A stretch of 64,000 nucleotides of DNA from Athripsodes cinereus (Eukaryota > Arthropoda > Insecta > Trichoptera > Leptoceridae). The stretch spans positions 23,438,951-23,502,950 of the forward strand of contig OX388311.1 in the NCBI GenBank assembly GCA_947579605.1. Direction: 5' to 3'. Position numbers and translations under genes: made by a program. Numbering within the stretch: position 1 is the stretch's first letter; every line of letters begins with the position of its first letter. Under the pieces are notes generated by a model. That model saw nothing but the letters and a program-made list of their open reading frames with translations. It searched no databases and was not told the origin of the DNA. Of this stretch, positions 11,740 to 23,800 are shown in pieces.

Positions 11740-14700
11740 AAAGTCAATAGTGGAATAACTATATATTGTGTTTCATTTTATTAATTTTTAAAAGACACTA
11801 TGTTCTCACTTAAAATTATTTTTGGTTTATCTCATAATTTATCAGTTTTTTATGTGCTGCCATATTTGATATACCTATCATGCCGCATAGAAGAAGTTAA
11901 TTGAAGACTGCAATAATATTGACTTTTCATATTATTATGATTTCACTGATTCGATATCGCAATAATAGGTTTCATTTTTTTCCCCTTATTATGCTAGAAT
12001 TTATCTACTTGAATATCCATAACGTAAATGCAAGAATATAAATTGGTATTTTTGCGATTTCTTTCAAATTTATGAGATATCCTTAATATACTTGAAAAAA
12101 ATGATGATACCAATGTTTGTAGATGTAATTAATCAAAACATGGCGGCTAAGGTATAATGAATTAATATAATATCTGCCTAATAAATTTATAGATATGCAC
12201 AATACCAAATGATAAATTCTTCTAAGTTCACATCATCAATATTATTATTTCATGTGTAGCATTTTAATTATTGTGAATACTAGCTTTTTGTATTTTTTAC
12301 TTCTTGAAATTACGTAATTTCAAATTCCTGTTGGCGGGTACCTGAATATTTTTTTTCATTTGACCACTTCTGCATACTGCTACGTTAGATCTTAGTATTA
12401 CATATATAAAAAAATCGTGTTTTGAAAATCATATTTAAATCAAATTAGGTTTAATATATCGTTGGATGAAAGAAAGTCATTAAATAGTAATGTTAAAATC
12501 ATTAAATGATAATGTTAACACCAAATAATTAGTCAGTAAAGAATAGCCATCAATGGCGGCATAGAAAGAGCGATAAGTAGAGGACAAGGTCCCTGCGAGT
12601 AAGACAGACCAAATTTAGTCTGCCACTGGCTGAACAGTGGTAGAAGCATCGAGGACTGCGACATATCGGGAGGAATAGTGAGTTATATTTTAATCAGGTG
12701 TTTAATCAAAGATTGAAAGGTTCAGGTTTAATGATCTTCAGCATTGAGGAAAACGACACAAAAGAAGAAAGACTATTTATAAAGTAGATATAAGATGGTA
12801 GAACAATAATTATGGTATTGATTACTAGTGAGCATTTTCCATATACATAAATCTTTATTTTGTCCTCGTTGGGTCAAAGCCCATTAGGTACGTCTAGGTA
12901 CTTTCTTTAGAGATCTCTGTCCATTACTGCTTTGAAGACATCTGACCACTAAAAAACCAAGTCTTTTAATACACACATCATGCATTATTAATAAGCAACA
13001 AAATATATTTGATCAACATCACAGTTTCATCGCACCGAATTTTTTTAACATGCAGTGACACCATATCTTATTTCACCAGTCGTATCTCAACAGAGAATTT
13101 AGTGCAAATATATTAATAATATTTATTATCTGCAGGGGTTTTTGTGTCAAATAATCTCCAATACAATATTTCAATTAAACGTTCTTACTAATCAGCCTTC
13201 TTATGTTGGAACTAGGAACTATGTTAGAGAACGTTTCGTATCGGTATTGCTGTTTACAAGACCCGCATACCAAATTACGTCGTAATTGTCGTAACACCAA
13301 CGCCTATAGTGTTTTATAATAATAATATGTGAAGTATTCTGGCTCTTTCTACCAAAGATGTAGTAATTATTATAAGGTATACCGAAAAAACGATTTCGAT
13401 AATGACTGATTTCGGCCAAAACAATGAAATTCGGTTACAACCAAATATTGGATACAATTTTTGTATGAAACGCAGGCATATCTTCGGTTGACATTGTTAA
13501 ATGTATTTTCTATTCCATTTATCAGATCATTCTGATGGAATATTCTAAAGATCGTGTCATTATCCCCACCGAAAAACTCAACATTTAATTGAATCGTGTT
13601 TTTCGGTTTACTATTCCCAGGTTTATTTATAACATATATATATATATATCTTGTACGAATTGCAAAAGTATTCTCCAGCGACTTTTATTTTTAATTCCAG
13701 AATAAATCTACATCTTATACTCTCACTCCAATATTATCGAAATTTTATTTTTTCATGATTTGTTTTGACTTATTTTATAAATGTTATAATTTAATTCCCA
13801 ATTGTATTTTATTAAGAATTTTGTTTTTTTGTTTTTAGTTTAGTAAAACATGTAAAAAGGTTCACATATATGTTAATAAAAAAAAATATATCCAATTCGA
13901 AATGGATTTATTCGGATGTTGAAATTCGGATTCAGTTAGTTGTAGTTCCGTATACTAGTACAATTGATATTACATAAAACTGTATTACATTACAATTCAT
14001 ACTTACTAATTCAATGCAACATACAGCGATACAGGGGCGGCAAAAGTATTACATTTCCGTAGCCTAAGGCAGGAGATTTAAATGCGATATGTGATAATTA
14101 TTTATGATTCTATTAGTCATTTATTATATTTATTAGGGGAAAGTGTTCGTCATCTCATATTATATGTTTGGTATTGAGATGAGAGTAATCATCTTGTTAT
14201 GCCACAACATATGCATCTTTGCCTTTTCTAGTCTTCAGTAATTGGTGTAATAAATATTTTGTACCAATGATTTAAAGGCAAATATTTTACTTACACCATG
14301 TCTGAATTATTTTATGATCTAATGCAATTTATTTTTAAGTGATGCAATGGAAGCTGATAAAAAAGAAAACTTTGGTCTCAAAATGGTCTCTTTGGTCAAA
14401 AAATGTACTCTTGTCAATTTTATCGATCGATCGATCCGCAGCACAACATTGTAAAAACTTTATTTTTCTTCATCCTTCATTTAAAACCGTTCCTCTCAAT
14501 AATATAATAGAAATAATAATAAAAATCTTTAATGCACAAAAAAACATTATTAAAATAAAAACATTGTAGAATTTAGACCAGATAAATAAATTTGTGCAGA
14601 AGGCGAGTTTATCACAGAAGCGCGATATCTTCCAACAAACCCATATAAATCTCAATACATAGAAAGAAAGCAAACTTCTGAAATTAAAAGCCATATTATT

Positions 14701-15030
14701 TTAACTGAGTACCTAACTTTTTGTGAGATGCCTTATGATCTGACGAGAATTGATATTTTCAAAAGAAAAATGGTAGATATTATTTTATAAAAAAATATTT
14801 GCATCAACCTAAATTATTATTTCACATAGGTATCTACTTATATTATGAAAAAAAATAATTATCATAAAATTATATAATTTATTTATACGATCAAAAACAA
14901 AAATTAGATAACAACAAACAAAGATTTAATTAGTTCATTTCAGAAATAATAATATTTGCATAAATTGTGCAAAGCATTAATTAAAAATAAAATAATAATA
15001 ATTAACGAAATACAATATGACATGCGGATT
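11740..15030. other. AT-rich non-coding sequence with scattered retroposon tails
   Basis: A LINE-like 3' end lies near 12855-12960 (CTTTATTTTGTCCTCGTTGG, then GTCAAAGCCCATTAGG, on the printed strand). A family C tail lies at 13847-13890. The stretch 13375-13930 is unusually rich in ATTCGG/CCGAA words and may be an old repeat. No exon was recognised. Confidence 0.4.
14515..14648 (-). repeat. Retroposon family B 3' end
   Basis: The printed strand shows an AT-rich tail complement with CTTTAATGCACAAAA, then GGCGAGTTTATCACAG and GCGATATCTTCCAACAAACC. The same block recurs at 15378 (opposite orientation), 26330 and 36615, so this is a copy of one interspersed family whose A-rich 3' tail points to lower coordinates. 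Confidence 0.6.
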
Positions 15031-15032
15031 AG

Positions 15033-15173
15033 TTTATGTGTACCTCCAACGCGTTGTTTCCCAATAACGGTCCTGATGAGGTAATCACGCTATTGGAGTG
15101 TCTGCCTACCATCCTGAACACTAGTGTCCTTAAAAGGGAACTCGAGGAAGTGATTCGACGGCGCGGGCATATA
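15033..15173 (+). other. Unassigned coding-like stretch, possible exon
   Basis: This 141-bp stretch is clearly less AT-rich than its surroundings and reads through 47 codons without a stop. It gives a protein-like series that includes FPNNGPDEVITLLECLPTI and VLKRELEEVIRRRG. It is preceded by AG and followed by GTAGGT, so it could be an internal exon with codon-boundary ends. The upstream polypyrimidine tract is poor, which argues against that. I do not recognise the protein. A fragment of a transposon ORF is equally possible. Confidence 0.3.
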
Positions 15174-15377
15174 GTAGGTATTCAATAAACAGTAATGATC
15201 ATTTACAAGGCAAATTCACACTATGGGCGGAAACGTTGTTAATACATTTATTACGGTTAACAGAAATCAGTTCTTGCGTGAGTTAGCCATCCTAATGACG
15301 AATCTATTTAATAATGAATTCATTTTAGAATAAAATTTATTAAAAAGTATTCCTTGTATATATAGTTATATATATAG

Positions 15378-15426
15378 CGGGTTAGTTAGAAGATATCGCA
15401 TTCTAGCGATAAATTCGCCCTCTGTA
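15378..15426 (+). repeat. Retroposon family B copy
   Basis: GGGTTAGTTAGAAGATATCG is followed by CATTCTAGCGATAAATTCGCCCTC. It is the same core as at 14600 and 26330 but in the opposite orientation. Only the core survives. Confidence 0.6.
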
Positions 15427-15718
15427 CAACTGATATTTTTATGACACTGATTTGTAGAGTGAAAAATAAAATAATAAAATCTTCATTAAACCTAAGTCTA
15501 TAGATCAAGTAAGGTATACCTAGTTCAGAATCAGTTGACGCATAAAAGACGTTCAAATTATTGTTGATAGACAGGTAGGTACATTGTTTCAAAAACAAGA
15601 AGAATTTTATTAATTGAATTTCGTTATGTTTTTATTAAAAACACTTTTAAACAATGAAAAAATATATAATTTGAAAATATCAATTGCTGTTTAGAGTATT
15701 TTATCTATTTATCTATCT

Positions 15719-15782
15719 ATACCATCACGGCGTATTCCGCATGAGGTGTAGTCAGTTGACTAACTTCGTGCATGTAATAAAT
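15719..15782 (-). repeat. SINE-like family A fragment
   Basis: TACCATCACGGCGTATTCCG opens a fragment of about 60 bp matching the 3' end of family A. The remainder of the element is missing. Confidence 0.6.
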
Positions 15783-15789
15783 AAAATTA

Positions 15790-17220
15790 ATAATCTATTT
15801 TTATTTTGACTAATAATAAAGTAGCTAATTTAAATCTTTGCGACCTTCGGGGACATATATTAATTACTAAACATATTAAAAGCATTGCATACAAAGAGAA
15901 AAGGTTGAAGTATAAAAAAAGACAAATATGCTACGAATATTTATACATGTTTCAAAAAGAAATCATGGTCGCTAAGTAAATATATAATATTATCAAAAAT
16001 ACAATGAAATGCTTTATAATTGATTAGAATTTATTAATAATATTTGACCTTCCGATCAGAAAACACTCACGAACTAATTTATTTATCGTCGGACGATACG
16101 TGATTAAAAAAATTGAAGCCATAACAATTAACCGATTATTAAAATCTACTTAATAGGATCACCACATTAACTTCTGACCCCAGTTAATTTTAACTATAAG
16201 GCTTGAACTGGAAATTAGACCAAGGGCAGGTGATAAATAATCATTAAATTAATATTGGAAATTAATATTAAACATTTGAAATATTTTAACATGTCACATG
16301 GCTATTACTTGTATTGTTTGAGCAGGTTTGTTATTTGAGACCGTGCAATTTTTATAGGTCAGTAATGAGAGATAACAAAAAATATTGTTGGTAGAAATCT
16401 CATTTGCTCCATAGTTGGTATTAATAATTGCAAAATGTTTTGTAAACTTAGTTGATCATTTTCTTAATGTTTTTTTGTTGTTCATCGTTGGTTATATATT
16501 CATGACTTAAATTTTAATGAAAGGAGTATAATATGAAGATTTATTTTTATTTATTCACCACAAACATACGCCAACGGGCCCAACATATTAAAAATAAACA
16601 CAATAGCAAATGACATGAGTAATGCGGTGTTATTATTTAAGAGACAATTTTCTCGTAAAGATTTGAATTTAACTTAGTTCTCTTTTTTACATGATTTTTA
16701 TTTCAGTCAAGTAAATCAATTTCTTTTGTGAAAATTAAGACTGAAAAAGTAAAAAATTTGGATACGACGACGCCAGCAAAAAAAAATTCCATTACATTTT
16801 TGCCAAAATATTGCAAGAGAATTAAAATCTATTTGTATTCAATGCACACAGTAGAACTATTACATAAAGACAAACCTACATACATATTGTAATCTGTTTT
16901 ATACAGTAGCAGGTAGCACTGACGTGATTTCTAGAGTAAAAACAAATACATCGGACATCATTATACTACGTACTATAATAACGAATAGAACAGTAAGTAC
17001 CTAGTTACAGATAGCAATCCACCAATCAAAAACAAGGTTGGCCAAGGAAAAAAGTATCTATACCGCTTAACAGACTGTGAATACGAGTAGGTATATAAGA
17101 TATTACCTCCAATACAAAAATATATCATTCTAATAATAGTAGAGTATTATGGAGCTGTGACCGAATATTTTTAGAATTATTTAAGTCATAATTGTCTACG
17201 ATGTCTACATAATTGTCTAC
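15790..17220. other. AT-rich non-coding sequence
   Basis: Nothing recognisable as a gene was seen. A possible LINE 3' tail on the minus strand lies near 16540-16590 (TTATTCACCACAAACATACG, then CCAACGGGCCC). Confidence 0.4.
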
Positions 17221-17223
17221 ATA

Positions 17224-17382
17224 ATTCAGCGATGAAGTTTGCCACTCATCCTGAATGTCTTGATTTTATATTGGCACGGAGAGGACAGCTTGCATGTTTC
17301 TTACATGCAGCTGGTCTGCTGGCTACCCTACTTGTGGGATATGCCGTGATGGTATAGTAGTAGTAGTAGTAGTAGTAGCATA
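17224..17382 (+). repeat. SINE-like family A copy with (TAG)n tail
   Basis: This is a well-preserved 3' two-thirds of the family. It runs TTCAGCGATGAAGTTTGCC, CATCCTGAATGTCTTGATTT, TTGGCACGGAGAGGACAGC, CTGGCTACCCTACTTGTGGG and ATATGCCGTGATGG. It ends in a (TAG)n microsatellite at about 17357-17382. It stands tail-to-tail with the next copy. Confidence 0.85.
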
Positions 17383-17400
17383 ATTGTCTATCAATCTATT

Positions 17401-17600
17401 TTTACCATCACGGTATCCTATACAAATGGGGTAATCAGTGGGCTCACGGCCTTTAATGAATGTTTAGTCGTCTTTTGCTTCCTATAAAAATGGACATTTA
17501 GGATAGGCGACATGCAGTTCACCACTCAATCAAAAATGTTTAATGCTGTGATGTTTTACGAATACATGCCTTTTACAGGATACTTAAAATATGAGATCTA
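17401..17600 (-). repeat. SINE-like family A copy, inverted relative to its neighbour
   Basis: TACCATCACGGTATCCTATA opens the printed strand and ACATGCCTTTTACAGGATAC closes it. It is more diverged than the adjacent copy. The pair forms a loose inverted repeat separated by about 20-40 bp. Confidence 0.7.
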
Positions 17601-17609
17601 TTTTATTCC

Positions 17610-18340
17610 AGTGTCTTTATGACCACAGCAATATGAATGTTTAAAAATACTCAATCATTCACCTATAGCGTTCCTACCTCTAGGAAATATAGAGTGGGAA
17701 CAAGTCTCTATGTATACTTGGAACGACATAGGAATGAGTTTTGAGTAGATATACCTATTACAATAATATGAAACATAATACAACTTATATTAGTAATAGC
17801 AAGGTGTATTGTTATTCAAGTAGAGTCAAAAAATTATAACATCACTTATTAATCACACATTTATTAATATTTAGATATTTCAAAATAGAAGATGATGTTA
17901 TATGATTCCGTCACCATTATTTGCTAACGAAATCACCACCATTAGTATCGGACGTGTCAATTTTATCAGCTTATGTTTAAGACGATAAGTATCTCCTTTA
18001 GATACTATGATGAATTTATTATTTTGTCCGTTGATTAATGTCTGCGTTTTGTAAATATATGTATATATATATTATATATTTACCTTCTAAGATCATATGC
18101 GTAACCTAAGGCAATAAATATAATTTATATTCGTTAGCCTTCTGGAATAATCGGTAATTGTTTATTAATAAACTGATGACTGATTTAAGTTTACATAAAG
18201 ACTCCTTTAAATTAATTTATGTACATTTAATATCCAGATGGATATCAAAATTAAAAATTTGTTTTCAAATAAAAAATAAATTATCAAGTTTAAAAAAATC
18301 GTTCCATGTTTCTAGTTTATTTGAGTTTTTCATATAGTTG
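17610..18340. other. AT-rich non-coding sequence
   Basis: No gene or repeat end was recognised. Confidence 0.45.
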
Positions 18341-18344
18341 GCAT

Positions 18345-18428
18345 ATGGACATCTGGCGCCCTTGAGACGGTCTAGGGACTGTTAAACGGCGTCAAAAATA
18401 AAATCATCATCATCATCATCATCATTGT
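18345..18428 (+). repeat. LINE family D 3' end with (ATC)n tail
   Basis: CTGGCGCCCTTGAGACGGTC, then GTTAAACGGCGTCAAAAAT, leads into an (ATC)n run. The same CGCCCTTGAG...AAACGGCG block follows the reverse-transcriptase tail at 61269 and lies inverted at 49625. This makes the stretch the 3' UTR of the same non-LTR element. Confidence 0.65.
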
Positions 18429-18429
18429 G

Positions 18430-19480
18430 CAATCAATAATGAAAAAAAAACTAAAGTAGAAACATCAGTAGATAATCAAAGACATTTATTCTGAATTAGA
18501 AATTCAAGTTTGCAAATTCAAATTAATTCAGAAATATTCAGAACCTTATAAAGAAAGATTCTAATATTGTCTTGAGCACTGAATATTATTTTTTTGTATA
18601 TTATATGTGAGTTCTAATGTACAAAAATATAAAATATTTGCATGCGGTTCGCATCACGTAACTGAAAAACTCTTTTTATTTACATTTTTCTCAATGAGCG
18701 CTTAAAAACTTTTATAATAATTAATCACTTTAACGTTGGTAAAAAATAATACCGCCTAGAGATAACAACAATACAAATAATTATACATATGAGATCCAAG
18801 ATCGAGTAACAAAATAATAAATATATACTAGAGATACTTAGTACATTGGTTGTATGTTGTTGTTGATATTACCTTACGATCATAATATAATCTACAATAA
18901 GAGAACCTTCAGAGTCGGAAAATGCTTAGAAAAAGTGGGTCAACACAATTGTCTATTGTTTCCATCGATGTGTATATTTTTTGGTAGAAAAAACTAAGTA
19001 ATTTCATGTAAGAATCTTTTAACATACAAACTGTTATAGCCGCTAGAGATGTATGAAGTCGGTAGTATTATTGAATCGTAGAAAAAAGACGAACAATGAT
19101 GATGTTACCTTCAATTGAGTTGGTTGATTAAAAATTCTTGATGTTGTTGGTTGATCAAAAATGATTTTTATAATTATTAATTTTGTTGATTGGTAGTGGT
19201 GTACGGGGAAGTGTGTACACGTTGTTTTTTTGTTTCACAATAGCCGAGAATTAATGCTTATCAAATTTTTGATACGATGACTGTGTCTCTAAAGACATTA
19301 TTTAACAGCAAGGACAAATTATTATTCCATCTGTGAGGTATGGTGAATTAGTGACAGTCAATGTAATCAAATGTTCAACCATCACGAATGTGACGTGTGA
19401 ACCAGTGATAATTAATTGTTAGGAACGTTATATAATAGAAAAATAGAGTTCCATTCGTAACCTTACAGCATTTTTTAGAA
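18430..19480. other. AT-rich non-coding sequence
   Basis: No gene, exon or terminal repeat was recognised. Confidence 0.45.
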
Positions 19481-19487
19481 ATTTCAC

Positions 19488-19640
19488 TGTCCAGTGAATT
19501 AACTGCATATAACAAACATGTAAGTTGTCCTTTCTAAGCCAATAAAAGTTAAGTCGGGTGGCCACATACCTCATCGCTGAATCGAAGATTTTAGAATTCT
19601 TAAACGTAATGTTTTATGAATATCTCACTTTTATACGACT
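19488..19640 (-). repeat. SINE-like family A copy, diverged
   Basis: The blocks GTTGTCCTTTCTAAGCCAAT, AAGTCGGGTGGCCACATACC and TCATCGCTGAATCGAAGAT match the middle and 5' parts of family A. The terminal CATCACGG block is missing. Confidence 0.6.
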
Positions 19641-19649
19641 CTATAAATT

Positions 19650-20635
19650 CGTTAGAAAGACACTCGTACATATTTTTTTTGTTTAGCACAATTATTTTTT
19701 AATATACTTTTTTATGCTATGCAATCACTATAGGTATGCCTCTTTTTTAAAATAAGGCTATACAGAATATGTGACGATAAATTGACTGTTTTTCGGTAAA
19801 TTCATTTACCATAACACATACTATGAGTACTTTGATACATATAAACGTTATTTTTCGCAAAATTTACATAAATTATTCTAAGTTTTATCAAAATTATGTG
19901 TTTATCAAAGTCCATCATTAAAGGATTTTCAATAACCATAATAAAATATTTTATATGACGTGTGAATATAAAAATTATACGAACTTTTGATATACAAATG
20001 TTATGCAGAACTGTTTTGTGATATCAACCTCGATAATTTAGTCTTTCCTTCATAAAATTTACTCGCAATAGTATCAGACCATGTGATGTAACATTATTTC
20101 AATCTATTATAATATACACGAGAAGTAATAAATTGCATGACGTCATAAATATTCGACCCACAAACTCTTAACTAAATACCCGATACATTATCCACCAGCA
20201 GGTAGGTTCCTACCTAAAACCTAACTGGCAATCACGATAGACAATTGACACGGATCTTTTTGAGATGTAATCAGACAATGTGCATCTAATTCACTTACTC
20301 CCATGGTATTTTGAATACAGAAAATGTGACGAAGGCATACGTCTATAAATATAATTACACGACATCGTAATTTTAATTACGAGATATAATTGTTTTAACG
20401 TGGGAGTTTTGGTAATATTGTTAGACATTTGTTTTATACGAGTATGTATACTGTTTTAAATTCTTCATCATTAGTATGTAATGCTGTAGATAGAATGAGT
20501 GACGAGTCTTGACGGACGTTTTGGTTAGAGTTCCCAATAAAATGTTCAAGCACCGGTAGATTTTCACGTGTCTGGAACACTTATGTAAATAAATAACATT
20601 GACGTGTCTACACGTCCCAGATATTACCGTTTAAA
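19650..20635. other. AT-rich non-coding sequence
   Basis: No gene or recognisable repeat was seen. Confidence 0.45.
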
Positions 20636-20741
20636 TTATTAGATATTTTAAATATTCTATATTTTCAAGTGTAACTTTGTGGAAATACATTATAAAAGAT
20701 AATATTTAAATTAAAACACTGTTTAATTCCACTATGAGATT

Positions 20742-20786
20742 GCTTTAATTAAAACGTTTTCGACTACAATGTAGTCATCATCAGTA
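20742..20786 (-). ncRNA. Hammerhead-ribozyme-like core (left arm, mirror copy)
   Basis: This is the exact mirror of the right-arm motif on the minus strand, because the arms are perfect inverted repeats. A transcript from either strand would therefore contain one copy in sense orientation. Confidence 0.42.
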
Positions 20787-20795
20787 TTGTGTTAT

Positions 20796-20840
20796 TACTG
20801 ATGATGACTACATTGTAGTCGAAAACGTTTTAATTAAAGC
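20796..20840 (+). ncRNA. Hammerhead-ribozyme-like core (right arm)
   Basis: CTGATGA at 20798-20804 is followed by one extra T, a six-base-pair stem (GACTAC at 20806-20811 with GTAGTC at 20815-20820), and GAAA at 20821-20824. This is the order of a hammerhead core: CUGANGA, stem II, GAAA. The sequence AAAACGTTTT after it is palindromic and could form a dimeric stem III. ATTGTGTTATTA before the core and TAATTAAAGCAAT after it could form an irregular stem I. The extra base before stem II departs from the consensus. Activity is not implied. Confidence 0.45.
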
Positions 20841-20899
20841 AATCTCATAGTGGAATTAAACAGTGTTTTAATTTAAATATTATCTTTTTAGATATTTTA

Positions 20900-23800
20900 G
20901 TTATGTCACAGATGCATTAAAATTGTATAGTTTTACATGTTGATTCCCATACATCTTATAAATGTATTCAGAATGAAAAATCATAAAACTTATTCGAGGA
21001 CAGAATTAGGTTATTGTTGATTAATAATTATAAATGTGAGAAAAATTTAAGACACTAAAATATTATTAGTCACATTGTACTTGAGCCATTTTGAATGCAT
21101 TTTTGGTTTAATAAAAGTTCTTCTATGATTTTCTATCAACCAACCATCTGGTCTAAGGCTTTCCAATAAATAATTTTACTACTAAAAATATTAAGATACA
21201 ACTAAAATGTTGATTGTAACAATCATTTTTGAAATGTCGTTTCAGACTTAATATTATAATGAGAGTGCATAACATAGTCATACTATAAATTAAACATATA
21301 CGAAACGTGATGAAGTCTGGTGTATCATAAATATTATTGAATAAAAGTTAAATAATACTTCTTGATTACTGACAGTGAAGTGATTGCATGTACTTAAAAA
21401 TGTGATATAATTATTATACTCCATAGACAATAATTAAATTTCGCAACAGTTTATGAATAATAATGAAAAAGGTAACATAAAATAATATTAATCTATGCCG
21501 TTTAATCTATGGAATAATAATAATATTATGTTGCATAGGCAAACTGTTTTATGGAGAGTAATTATTAGCTCTTCATTTGATTATATAATTTCTTTTATTA
21601 ATCACAATCTAAAGATCTTATTTCTTTTATTTTCATTTTATAATAAATTGATTCTTTTAGATACATTCGTAATGATATTACGAGTTGGAATGGTACCATA
21701 TAAGGCTTGGTTGAATGTGCATAATAGCACGTGTGAATGTATGAAGTACATATATATAGCATTGTTTTTTAGTATTCAATTCGTTTTTTTAGATTCAATC
21801 ATGTCTTTATGTATAGGAGCTTTGGTGTTTGATTAATCGCACAATTTTTTTGTTGTAATTCTGGAGACCAACTGTTTTATTGCATTATAGTAAATCGGTT
21901 ACTAAGAAATGCATGTAGCAAACGTTTCACTTCTTATACAAAAACATAAAAATTCATAATTTCAATTAACACAAATTGAATTGTTTTAACGTGACCCAAC
22001 AGTTTGGACGATATTTTCCTACATTTTGTGTTCACCTATATTATAATAGCTCAAATATATGAAAAACGTAGGTATATATAAGCCACTTATTCTACATATT
22101 GGTTTATTTTTTTTTTAATAAATATGTAAGTTTTATTATTAAACACTATTATAGTGACAGTCACTTTCTCACGGTACAAACTGTTTCTACATTTTTATTC
22201 GTTTCCATATTGAATATTCAGATTATGTAGTACATAATATGTAAGCACCTTTCATATTAAGATAATCTTAAATACCGTATCAATACTTTGAGTATATTAT
22301 GTATCAACAGAGATGTTGTGTATTATCTTTTGTAATCACTATAAAATCTCTCGCACTTGGTTGTTTGGACAAAGGTGTAATTTATATTGTGAATAATTGT
22401 TCTAAAGTATAATAATAATTACAATCAACCTACTAATCATAAGAGGCTAATAACTATTTAAGCGGTCGAATGTTTTTATTATGTAATAAACCTGAAGCAA
22501 AGCTAATAGGGGTAATCCATATAATTATATGTTATGTGATACAGTTTTTTAAATACATACTTCTTACTCGTATGTAGCAAGTAGCTACTTGGTATCAAAG
22601 ATAAGTTTTAATCTGCGAAAATATCGAAACACATTGTAAACTAGGATTTTCAAATACATGAACAAAAAAGCTGTTGAATTTATTTTTATGTTATTTGGAT
22701 TGGTGTATGTATGTTGAAAATAAAATGGATTATTTTTACTTGTTAAATATCTTCGAGAAAAGAATAAAATTTCGTCTATAAAGCACAGCATAAATATAAT
22801 AAATAATATTTCACATATTTGAACGCGCGAGTGCAAAATATATCTTATTTCATATATGTCTATAGTAAGGTTGGGCTTGCACTCGGGTAGTAGAGATGCA
22901 TATCTTCATAAACTCAAAATTATGTTCGTAAAAAGTCGTCAAGCTTTCATAAGGAATGCATGAATACCATGAAAGCGAAAGGTTAGTAAAAGTTCAAAAT
23001 ATGAGATTTATAAATTGACGAGAAGACGAGCATGTATTATTTTATTCAATTTCTCTTTTGTAGAAGGTAATGTTAATATTACGAATTTATTTATCAGTTC
23101 AAGATATAGACGATATGGTTATTATGATGATTATTTATTTGTTCGAATGAATCGAATTGAATATATGATTAATAGCACTTGTAAAATAATAATATTAAAC
23201 GAATAGTATTTTGATGAATGATGATCAGTGAATCGATCATCTGCACTGGCCATTGCACTCGTTTGATTTCTCGATGTTACACCAACTGGTTATGATAAAA
23301 TTTGTTTGCTTTCGAATACAATCGACACCACATAGAACGCTTTTACTAGGTTGCTCGATCATTCACAAAATCAAACTACATTGATAGTCTGTGAATTAAC
23401 ACATCAAATTGGTCAGATACGTGTCAGTTCGTTCTCTTTCGATTGTCTTCGTTAAAGAACATCAGTTTAGTAAAGTAATCCTTGATCATGGTGAATTTCC
23501 TCTTGCCATAGTTAAAAACGGTAGCATGCAGGCATTGGTGGTTCATAATTATTCGTACGATGAAAATCAAAGCTACATTGTTGAACTTTAGATTTTAAAT
23601 GCTTTAGATTTCAAAGTTTCAACATAATCCTTGGTATTATGCCAAACTAATCAACCTTTATCAATTTTAATCAAAATATTTAAAACGTTAATCGAATGGA
23701 CATACATTTAGATACAACTCGATAAACTTTCTTCTTATCATATCAGATGTGAAAAGAAATGCCGAATGTTTATTTATACCGCACAATACAAATAATATGG

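Larger units (their letters stand above)
20651..20888. mobile_element. Perfect 93-bp-arm palindrome, probable Penelope-like remnant
   Basis: The arms 20694-20786 and 20796-20888 are exact reverse complements by hand alignment, with a 9-base centre (TTGTGTTAT). Each arm carries ACTGATGATGACTAC, ATT, GTAGTCGAAAACGTT, a hammerhead-like order. A 43-bp non-palindromic stretch lies on the left. The whole is bracketed by an 11-bp direct repeat, TAGATATTTTA, at 20640-20650 and 20889-20899, which could be a target-site duplication. The outer arm sequence recurs at 56700-56730. Penelope-like elements are known to carry hammerhead motifs and inverted terminal copies. Assigning this locus to them is inference. 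Confidence 0.7.

Noticed and set aside
21495..21836. 113-residue plus-strand frame
   Set aside because: It is rich in F, I, L and N from AT-rich DNA, with no motif and no splice or promoter context.
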